Positions 53,931 through 64,000 of a stretch of 64,000 nucleotides of DNA are shown one piece after another. Position numbers and translations under genes: made by a program. Positions within the stretch are counted from its first letter, which is position 1. Each line of letters begins with the position of its first letter. The stretch is from positions 186,001 through 250,000 of the forward strand of contig NW_027476330.1 of the NCBI RefSeq assembly GCF_051020955.1, written 5' to 3'. Origin of the DNA: Megalopta genalis. Its lineage: Eukaryota; Arthropoda; Insecta; Hymenoptera; Halictidae. The notes under the pieces are model-generated. The model was not told the origin of the DNA. It saw only the letters and a list, made by a program, of their open reading frames with translations, and ran no database searches.

Positions 53931-55131
53931 ATTTATGCGAAATGAACAATTTAGCTTCAGATTCATGCGAAATACACGAATTGCTTATAAATCATCGCGA
54001 AACATACGATTTAGCTTCAATATCATGCGAAACACACGATTTCGCTTCAAATTCGTGCGAAATAGCGATTTTAAACAAACGATTAAGCTTCAAATTCAAG
54101 CGATATGAACAATTTAACTTCAGATTCATGCGAAATACACGAATTAGCTTTAAATCAACGCGAAACATACGATTTAGCTTCAATATCATGCGAAACAAAC
54201 GACTTCGATTGAAATTCGTGCGAAATAGCGATTTTAAACAAACGATTTCGCTTCAAATTCATGCGAAATGAACAATTTAGATTCAGATTTATGCGAAATA
54301 CACGGATTAGATTCACATTCACCCGAAACATACGATTTAGTTTCAATACCATCCGAAACACACGATTTCGATTCAAATTCGTGCAAAATAGCGAATTTAA
54401 ACAAACGATTTCGCTTCAAATTCATGCGAAATGAACAATTTAGCATCAGATTTATGCGAAATACACGGATTAGCTTCACATTCACCCGAAATATTGAATT
54501 TAGCTTCAATAACATGCGACACACACGATTTCGCTTCAAATTCGTGCGAAATAGCGATTTTAAACAAACGATTAAGCTTCAAATTCAAGCGATATGAACA
54601 ATTTAACTTCAGATTCATGCGAAATACACGAATTAGCTTTAAATCAACGCGAAACATACGATTTAGCTTCAATATCATGCGAAACAAACGACTTCGATTG
54701 AAATTCGTGCGAAATAGCGATTTTAAACAAACGATTTCGCTTCAAATTCATGCGAAATGAACAATTTGGCTTCAGATTTATGCGAAATACACGGATTAGC
54801 TTCACATTCACCCGAAACATTGAATATAGCTTCAATAACATGCGAAACACACGATTTCGCTTCAAATTCGTGCGAAATAGCGTTTATAAACAAACGATTT
54901 GGCTTCGAATTCATGCGAAATGAACAATTTAGCTTCATATTCATGCGAAATACACGGATTAGATTCAAATTCACCCGAAACATACGATTTAGCTTCAATA
55001 TCATGCGAAACACACGATTTAAATTCAAATTCGTGCGAAATAGCGATTTTAAATAAACGATTAAGCTTCAAATTCATGCGATATGAACAATTTAACTTCA
55101 GATTCATGCGAAATACACGAATTAGCTTTAA
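53931..55131. repeat. Array II block G, right copy
   Basis: Partner of 52,300-53,500. Together they show that several 163-bp units are copied as one segment, a super-HOR of about 1.6 kb. Confidence 0.85.
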
Positions 55132-55856
55132 ATCAACGCGAAACATACGATTTAGCTTCAATATCATGCGAAACAAACGACTTCGATTGAAATTCGTGCG
55201 AAATAGCGATTTTAAACAAACGATTTCGCTTCAAATTCATGCGATATGAACAATTTAACTTCAGATTCATGCGAAATACACGAATTAGCTTTAAATCAAC
55301 GCGAAACATACGATTTAGCTTCAATATCATGCGATATACACGATTTCGCTTCAAATTCGTGCGAAATAGCGATTTTAAACAAAAGATTAAGCTTCACATT
55401 CAAGCGATATGAACAATTTAACTTCAGATTCATGCGAAATACACGAATTAGCTTTAAATCAACGCGAAACATACGATTTAGCATCAATATCATGCGAAAC
55501 AAACGACTTCGATTGAAATTCGTGAGAAATAGCGATTTTAAATAAACGATTAAGCTTCAAATTCATGCGATATGAACAATTTAACTTCAGATTCATGCGA
55601 AATACACGAATTAGCTTTAAATCAACGCGAAACATACGATTTAGCTTCAATATCATGCGAACCAAACGACTTCGATTGAAATTCGTGAGAAATAGCGATT
55701 TTAAACAAACGATTTCGCTTCAAATTCATGCGAAATGAACAATTTGGCTTCAGATTTATGCGAAATACACGGATTAGCTTCACATTCACCCGAAACATTG
55801 AATATAGCTTCAATAACATGCGAAACACACGATTTCGCTTCAAATTCGTGCGAAAT

Positions 55857-56345
55857 AGCGATTTTAAACAAACGATTTGGCTTCGAATCCATGCGAAATG
55901 AACAATTTAGCTTCAGATTCATGCGAAATACAATGATTAGCTTTAAATCAACGCGAAACATACGATTTAGCTTCAATATCATGCGAAACACACGATTTCG
56001 ATTGAAATTCGTGCGAAATAGCGATTTTAAACAAACGATTTAGCTTCAAATTCATGCGATATGAATAATTTAACTTCAGATTCATGTGAAATACCCGAAT
56101 TAGCTTCAAATTCACACGTAACAAACGATTTAACTTCAATATCATGCGATATACACGTTTTCGATTTAAATTCGTGCGAAATAGCGATTTTAAACAAACG
56201 ATTTGGCTTCAAATTCATGCGAAATGAACAATTTAGCTTCAGATTCATGCGAAATACAATGATTAGCTTAAATCAACGCGAAACATACGATTTATCGTCA
56301 ATATCATGAGAAACACACGATTTCGATTGAAATTCGTGCGAAATA
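55857..56345. repeat. Array II block H, left copy
   Basis: About three units with the rare variants ATGAATAATTTAAC, CATGTGAAATACCCG and ATACACGTTTTCGATTT. The same order recurs at 62,468-62,957. Confidence 0.78.
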
Positions 56346-59300
56346 GCGATTTTAAACAAACGATTTAGCTTCAAATTGATGCGATATGAACAATTTAACT
56401 TCAGATTCATGCGAAATACACGAATTAGCTTTAAATCAACGCGAAACATACGATTTAGCTTCAATATCATGCGAAACACACGATTTCGCTTCAAATTCGT
56501 GCGAAATAGCGATTTTAAACAAACGATTAAGCTTCAAATTCAAGCGATATGAACAATTTAACTTCAGATTCATGCGAAATACACGAATTAGCTTTAAATC
56601 AACGCGAAACATACGATTTAGCTTCAATATCATGCGAAACAAACGACTTCGATTGAAATTCGTGCGAAATAGCGATTTTAAACAAACGATTTCGCTTCAA
56701 ATTCATGCGAAATGAACAATTTGGCTTCAGATTATGCGAAATACACGGATTAGCTTCACATTCACCCGAAACATTGAATATAGCTTCAATAACATGCGAA
56801 ACACACGATTTCGCTTCAAATTCGTGCGAAATAGCGTTTCTTTAAACAAACGATTTGGCTTCGAATTCATGCGAAAATGAACAATTTAGCTTCAGATTCA
56901 TGCGAAATACACGGATTAGCTTCAAATTCACCGAAACATACGATTTAGTTTCAATACCATCCGAAACACACGATTTCGATTCAAATTCGTGCAAAATAGC
57001 GAATTTAAACAAACGATTTCGCTTCAAATTCATGCGAAATGAACAATTTAGCATCAGATTTATGCGAAATACACGGATTAGATTCAAATTCACCCGAAAC
57101 ATACGATTTAGCTTCAATATCATGCGAAACACACGATTTAAATTCAAATTCGTGCGAAATAGCGATTTTAAATAAACGATTAAGCTTCAAATTCATGCGA
57201 TATGAACAATTTAACTTCAGATTCATGCGAAATACACGAATTAGCTTTAAATCAACGCGAAACATACGATTTAGCTTCAATATCATGCGAAACAAACGAC
57301 TTCGATTGAATTCGTGCGAAATAGCGATTTTAAACAAACGATTCGCTTCAAATTCATGCGAAATGAACAATTTGGCTTCAGATTTATGCGAAATACACGG
57401 ATTAGCTTCACATTCACCCGAAACATTGAATTTAGCTTCAATAACATGCGAAACACACGATTTCGCTTCAAATTCGTGCGAAATAGCCATTTTAAACAAA
57501 CGATTTGGCTTCAAATTCATGCGAAATGAACTATTTAGCTTCAGATTCATGCGAAATACAATGATTAGCTTTAAATCAACGCGAAACATACGATTTATCG
57601 TCAATATCATGAGAAACACACGATTTCGATTGGAATTCGTGCGAAATAGCGATTTTAAACAAACGATTTAGCTTGAAATTTATGCGAAATGAACAATTTA
57701 GCTTCAGTTTCATGTGAAATACACGAATCAGTTTCAAATTCACGCGAAACATACGATTTTAGCTTCAATATCATGGGAAACACACGATTTCGTTTCAAAT
57801 TCGTGCGAAATAGCGATTTTAAACAAACGATTTATCTTCAAATTCGTGCGAAATGAACAATTTAGCTTCAGATTCATGCGAAATACACGGATTAGCTTTA
57901 AATCAACGCGAAACATACGATTTAGCTTCAACATCATGCGAAACACACGATTTCGATTGAAATTCGTGCGAAATATCCATTTTAAACAAACGATTTGGCT
58001 TCAAATTCATGCGAAATGAACTATTTAGCTTCAGATTCATGCGAAATACACGGATTAGCTTCAAATTCACCCGAAACATACGATTTAGTTTCAACACCAT
58101 CCGAAACACACGATTTCGATTCAAATTCTTGCAAAATAGCGATTGTAAACAAACGATTTGGTTTCAAATTTATGCGAAATGAACAATTTAGCTTCAGATT
58201 CATGCGAAATACACGAATTAGCTTTAAATCAACGTGAAACATACGATTTAGCTTCAATATCATGCGATATACACGATTTCGCTTCAAATTCGTGCGAAAT
58301 AGCGATTTTAAACAAAAGATTAAGCTTCAAATTCAAGCGATATGAACAATTTAACTTCAGATTCATGCGAAATGCACGAATTAGCTTTAAATCAACGCGA
58401 AACATACGATTTAGCATCAATATCATGCGAAACAAACGACTTCGATTGAAATTCGTGCGAAATAGCGATTTAAATAAACGATTAAGCTTCAAATTCATGC
58501 GATATGAACAATTTAACTTCAGATTCATGCGGAATACACGAATTAGCTTTAAATCAACGCGAAACATACGATTTAGCTTCAATATCATGCGAACCAAACG
58601 ACTTCGATTGAAATTCGTGAGAAATAGCGATTTTAAACAAACGATTTCGCTTCAAATTCATGCGAACATGAACAATTTGGCTTCAGATTTATGCGAAATA
58701 CACGGATTAGCTTCACATTCACCCGAAACATTGAATATAGCTTCAATAACATGCGAAACACACGATTTCGCTTCAATTCGTGCGAAATAGCGATTTTAAA
58801 CAAACGATTTGGCTTCGAATCCATGCGAAATGAACAATTTAGCTTCAGATTCATGCGAAATACAATGATTAGCTTTAAATCAACGCGGAACATACGATTT
58901 AGCTCCAATATCATGCGATATACACGATTTCGCTTCAAATTCGTGCGAAATAGCGTTTTTAAACAAACGATTTGGCTTCGAATTCATGCGAAATGAACAA
59001 TTTAACTTCAGATTCATGCGAAATACCCGAATCAGCTTGAAATTTCACGCGAAACATTCGATTTTAGCTTCAATATCATGCGAAACACACGATTTCGCTT
59101 CAAATTCGTGAGAAATAGCTATTTTAAACAAACGATTTGGCTTCAAATTCATTGCGAAATGAACAATTTAGCTTCAGATTCATGCGAAATACAATGATTA
59201 GCTTTAAATCAACGCGAAACATACGATTTATCGTCAATATCATGAGAAACACACGATTTCGCTTCAAATTCGTGCGAAATAGCGTTTTTAAACAAACGAT

Positions 59301-59769
59301 TTGGCTTCGAATTCATGCGAATGAACAATTTAGGTTCAGATTCATGCGAAATACTCGGATTAGCGTCAAATTCACCCGAAAACATACGATTTAGTTTCAA
59401 TACCATCCGAAACACACGATTTCGATTCAAATTCGTGCAAAATAGCGATTTTAAACAAACGATTTCGCTTCAAATTCATGCGAAATGAACAATTTAGCTT
59501 CAGATTTATGCGAAATACACGGATTAGCTTCACATTCACCCGAAACATTGAATTTAGCTTCAATAACATGAGAAACACACGACGTTTCGCTTCAAATTCC
59601 TGCGAAATAGCGATTTTAAACAAACGATTAAGCTTCAAATTCAAGCGATATGAACAATTTAACTTCAGATTCATGCGAAATACACGAATTAGCTTTAAAT
59701 CAACGCGAAACATACGATTTAGCTTCAATATCATGCGAAACAAACGACTTCGATTGAAATTCGTGCGAA

Positions 59770-60620
59770 ATAGCGATTTTAAACAAACGATTTCACTTCA
59801 AATTCATGCGAAATGAACAATTTAGATTCAGATTTATGCGAAATACACGGATTAGATTCACATTCACCCGAAACATTGAATTTAGCTTCAATAACATGCG
59901 AAACACACGATTTCGCTTCAAATTCGTGCGAAATAGCGTTTTTAAACAAACGATTTGGCTTCGAATTCATGCGAAATGAACAATTTAGCTTCATATTCAT
60001 GCGAAATACACGGATTAGATTCAAATTCACCCGAAACATACGATTTAGCTTCAATATCATGCGAAACACACGATTTAAATTCAAATTCGTGCGAAATAGC
60101 GATTTTAAATAAACGATTAAGCTTCAAATTCATGCGATATGAACAATTTAACTTCAGATTCATGCGAAATACACGAATTAGCTTTAAATCAACGCGAAAC
60201 ATACGATTTAGCTTCAATATCATGCGAAACAAACGACTTCGATTGAAATTCGTGCGAAATAGCGATTTGAAACAAACGATTTCGCTTCAATTCATGCGAA
60301 ATGAACAATTTGGCTTCAGATTTATGCGAAATACACGGATTAGCTTTAAATCAACGCGAAACATACGATTTATCGTCAATATCATGAGAAACACACGATT
60401 TCGATTGAAATTCGTGCGAAATAGCGATTTTAAACAAACGATTTAGCTTCGAATTATGCGAAATGAACATTTAGCATCAGTTTCATGTGAAATACACGAA
60501 TCAGTTTCAAATTCCCGCGAAACATACGATTTAGCTTCAATATCATGGGAAACACACGATTTCGATACAAATTCGTGCGAAATAGCGATTTTAAGCAAAG
60601 TATTTGCCTTCAAATTCATG
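59770..60620. repeat. Array II block F, right copy
   Basis: Partner of 51,390-52,300, carrying the same rare variants in the same order, with a few one-base losses (CTTCAATTCATGCG at 60,286, GAATTATGCG at 60,451). Confidence 0.78.
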
Positions 60621-62467
60621 CGAATGAACAATTTAGCTTCAGATTCATGCGAAATACACGAATTAGCTTTAAATCAACGCGAAACATACGATTTAGCTTC
60701 TATATCATGCGAAACAAACGACTTCGATTGAAATTCGTGCGAAATAGCGATTTTAAACAAACGATTTCGCTTCAAATTCATGCGAAATGAACAATTTTGG
60801 CTTCAGATTTATGCGAAATACACGGATTAGCTTCACATTCCCGAAACATTGAATATAGCTTCAATAACATGCGAAACACACGATTTCGCTTCAAATTCGT
60901 GCGAAATAGCGTTTTTAAACAAACGATTTGGCTTCGAATTCATGCGAAATGAACAATTTAGCTTCAGATTCATGCGAAATACACGGATTAGCTTCAAATT
61001 CACCGAAACATACGATTTAGTTTCAATACCATCCGAACACACGATTTCGATTCAAATTCGTGCAAAATAGCGATTTTAAACAAACGATTTCGCTTCAAAT
61101 TCATGCGAAATGAACAATTTAGCTTCAGATTTATGCGAAATACACGGATTAGCTTCACATTCACCCGAAAACATTGAATTTAGCTTCAATAACATGCGAC
61201 ACACACGATTTCGCTTCAAATTCGTGCGAAATAGCGATTTTAAACAAACGATTAAGCTTCAAATTCAAGCGATATGAAACAATTTAACTTCAGATTCATG
61301 CGAAATACACGAATTAGCTTCAAATCAACGCGAAACATATGATTTAGCTTCAATATCATGCGAAACAACGACTTCGATTGAAATTCGTGCGAAATAGCGA
61401 TTTTAAACAAACGATTTCGCTTCAAATTCATGCGAAATGAACAATTTAGATTCAGATTTATGCGAAATACACGGATTAGATTCACATTCACCCGAAACAT
61501 TGAATTTAGCTTCAATAACATGCGAAACACTCGATTTCGCTTCAAATTCGTGCGAAATAGCGTTTTTTAAACAAACGATTTGGCTTCGAATTCAGTGCGA
61601 AATGAACTATTTAGCTTCATATTCATGCGAAATACACGGATTAGATTCAAATTCACCCGAAACATACGATTTAGCTTCAATATCATGCGAAACACACGAT
61701 TTTAAATTCAAATTCGTGCGAAATAGCGATTTTAAATAAACGATTAAGCTTCAAATTCATGCGATATGAACAATTTAACTTCAGATTCATGCGAAATACA
61801 CGAATTAGCTTTAAATCAACGCGAAACATACGATTTAGCTTCAATATCATGCGATACAAACGACTTCGATTGAAATTCGTGCGAAATAGCGATTTTAATC
61901 AAACGATTTCGCTTCAAATTCATGCGAAATGAACAATTTGGCTTCAGATTTATGCGAAATACACGGATTAGCTTCACATTCACACGAAACATTGAATTTA
62001 GCTTCAATAACATGCGAAACACACGATTTCGCTTCAAATTCGTGCGAAATAGCGTTTTTAAACAAACGATTTGGCTTCGAATTTATGCGAATGAACAATT
62101 TAGCTTCAATATTCATGCAAAATACACGGATTAGATTCAAATTCACCCGAAACATACGATTTAGCTTCAATATCATGCGAAACACACGATTTCGCTTCAA
62201 ATTCGTGCGAAATAGCGATTTTAAACAAACGATTTCGCTTCAAATTCATGCGAAATGAACAATTTTGCTTCAGATTCATGCGAAATACACGAATTAGCTT
62301 TAAATCAAGCGCTGAAACATACGATTTAGCTTCAAATTCATGCGAAATGAACAATTTAACTTCAGATTCATGCGAAATACACGAATCAGCTTCAAATTCA
62401 CGCGAAACATTCGATTTAGCTTCAATATCATGCAAAACACACGATTTCGCTTCAAATTCGTGCGAAA

Positions 62468-62957
62468 TAGCGATTTTAAACAACGATTTGGCTTCGAATC
62501 CATGCGAAATGAACAATTTAGCTTCAGATTCATGCGAAATACAATGATTAGCTTTAAATCAACGCAAAACATACGATTTAGCTTCAATATCATGCGAAAC
62601 ACACGATTTCGATTGAAATTCGTGCGAAATAGCGATTTTAAACAAACGATTTAGCTTCAAATTCATGCGATATGAATAATTTAACTTCAGATTCATGTGA
62701 AATACCCGAATTAGCTTCAAATTCACGCGAAACAAACGATTTAACTTCAATATCATGCGATATACACGTTTTCGATTTAAATTCGTGCGAAATAGCGATT
62801 TTAAACAAACGATTTGGCTTCAAATTCATGGCGAAATGAACAATTTAGCTTCAGATTCATGCGAAATACAATGATTAGCTTTAAATCAACGCGAAACATA
62901 CGATTTATCGTCAATATCATGAGAAACACACGATTTCGATTGAAAATTGTGCGAAAT
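62468..62957. repeat. Array II block H, right copy
   Basis: Partner of 55,857-56,345 at offset about 6.6 kb. It leads directly into the terminal IIb variant, so it marks the edge of the homogenised part of Array II. Confidence 0.78.
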
Positions 62958-64000
62958 AGCGATTTTTAACAAACGATTTAGCTTCAAATTGATGCGAAAT
63001 GAAGAATTTAGCTTCACATTCATGCGAAGTACACGAATTAGCTTTGAATTCACGCGAAAAAAGCGATTTACTTTCAATATCATGCGATATACACGATTTG
63101 GCTTCAAATTCGTGCGAAATAGCGATTTTAAACAAACGAATTTGCTTCAAATTCATGCCAAAATGAACAATTTTTCTTCAGATTCGTACGAATACACGAA
63201 AAAGCTTTAAATTCACGCGAAAAAAGCGATTTGACTTCAATATCATGCGATATACACGATTTGGCTTCAAATTCGTGCGAAATAGCGATTTTAAACAAAC
63301 GAATTTGCTTCAAATTCATGCCAATGAAACAATTTTTCTTCAGATTCGTACGAAATACACGAAATAGCTTTAAATTCACGCGAAAAAAAGCGAATTTGAC
63401 TTCAATATCATGCGATATACACGATTTGGCTTCAAATTCGTGCGAAATAGCGATTTTAAACAAACGAATCTGCTTCAGATTCATGCGAAATGAACAATTT
63501 AGCTTCAGATTCGTACGAAATACACGAATTAGCTTTGAATTCACGCGAAAAAAGCGATTTGACTTCAATATCATGCGATATACACGATTTGGCTTCAAAT
63601 TCGTGCTAAATAGAGATTTTTAAACAAACGATTTAGCTTTAAATTCTTGCGAAATAAACAATTTAGCTCCAGATTCATGCAAAATATTCGAATTAGCTTT
63701 AAATTCACGCGAAAAAAGCGATTTAACTTTCAATATCATGCGATATACACGATTTGGCTTCAAATTCGTGCGAAATAGCGATATTAAACAAACGAATTTG
63801 CTTCAGATTCATGCGAAATGAACAATTAGCTTCAGATTCGTACGAAATACACGAATTAGCTTTGAATTTACCCCAAAAATGCGATTTAACTTTCAATATC
63901 ATGCGATATACACGATTTGGCTTCAACAAACGATTTAGCTTTAAATTCTTGCGAAATAAACAATTTAGCTTCAGATTCATGCAAAATACTCGAATTAGCT
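62958..64000. repeat. Array II terminal subfamily IIb
   Basis: Still about 163-bp spaced, but with a consistent set of new variants: ACGCGAAAAAAGCGATTT, ATGCGATATACACGATTTGG, AAACGAATTTGCTTC and the palindrome TTCGTACGAA. It continues to the window end, with a collapsed unit near 63,925 (GGCTTCAACAAACG). The consistent private variants show local homogenisation separate from the rest of Array II. Confidence 0.87.
63183..63192. repeat. Perfect palindrome TTCGTACGAA in subfamily IIb
   Basis: 10-bp perfect palindrome at 63,183-63,192, 63,345-63,354, 63,510-63,519 and 63,837-63,846, spaced about one or two 163-bp units apart. The first extends to 12 bp (ATTCGTACGAAT). It replaces TTCATGCGAA of the ordinary unit. 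The unit in between (near 63,675) keeps the TTCATGC form. Confidence 0.9.

Larger units (their letters stand above)
42691..64000. repeat. Array II: 163-bp higher-order satellite
   Basis: Tandem array with a 163-bp period, about 130 copies, continuing past the window end. One unit holds five full 30-bp monomers of the Array I family, distinguished by their tails: AAATGAACAA, AAATACACGA, AAACATACGA, AAACACACGA and AAATAGCGAT. These are followed by a 13-bp piece, TTTAAACAAACGA. That piece looks like a sixth monomer (TTT at the start, AAACAAACGA at the end) with its middle 17 bp missing, so 6 x 30 - 17 = 163. Because 163 is not a multiple of three, every reading frame shifts at each unit. Orientation is uniform. 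The consensus is about 34% G+C but contains about 13 CpG per unit. Confidence 0.96.

Noticed and set aside
1..64000. CRISPR array, because of short regularly spaced repeats
   Set aside because: There are no unique spacers: the variable 10 bp are limited to recurring types, and the repeats are contiguous over 64 kb with nested duplications.
1..64000. Telomeric or subtelomeric simple repeat, because of recurrent TTTAGC
   Set aside because: The hexamer is not in tandem; it occurs once per 30 bp within a longer monomer.
42691..64000. CENP-B box in the 163-bp unit (TTCG followed by CTTCA)
   Set aside because: The first half fits the TTCGnnnnA pattern on both strands, but the required CGGG at the end is replaced by TTCG or TTGA. 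This is a chance partial match.

Overview
The whole 64 kb window is tandemly repeated satellite-type DNA. I see no gene, RNA gene, transposon, CRISPR array or unique flanking sequence. All of it derives from one AT-rich monomer of about 30 bp (consensus about one third G+C), arranged head to tail in one orientation. The conserved part is TTAGCTTCAAAT, followed a few bases later by ATGCGA; the remaining roughly 10 bp vary and define monomer types. Satellite of this length with nested higher-order repeats (HORs) points to a eukaryotic chromosome, for example a pericentromeric, centromeric or other heterochromatic block. The sequence does not say which eukaryote. The window starts and ends inside the array.

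Layout. Array I (1 to about 42,690) keeps a 30-bp register. Subdomain Ia (1 to about 23,985, and again 24,946 to 29,880) is built from short runs of four recurring monomer types (roughly 120 or 150 bp). Two kinds of junction monomer punctuate it: unit A (+1 bp, 23 copies) and unit B (+8 bp, 18 copies). It carries large duplications: offset 5,651 bp, offset 11,709 bp, offset 3,837 bp, a 541-bp tandem pair, a 1,089-bp HOR, and a nearly perfect 5,895-bp tandem duplication. Subdomain Ib (23,986-24,945 and 29,881-42,690) has different monomer types and HORs of 960 to 1,320 bp, plus a 1,257-bp tandem duplication. It becomes more irregular from about 41,000. Array II (about 42,691 to 64,000) switches abruptly to a 163-bp HOR of about 130 copies. 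That unit is best read as six 30-bp monomers with 17 bp missing from one. Local subfamilies replace each other along it, and the last kilobase is a distinct variant.

No gene network can be described. The many open reading frames follow from a stop-poor monomer whose length is divisible by three: four of the six frames of the consensus are open. They end at junction units and at recurrent in-frame stops, and in Array II they shift frame every 163 bp. The points worth a second look are the repeat architecture itself: exact phase bookkeeping, very recent duplications, the six-minus-17 origin of the 163-bp unit, its strong CpG excess and dyads, the in-register Array I/II junction, and a cluster of homopolymer indels at 42.7-47.6 kb that may be a sequence-quality artefact.
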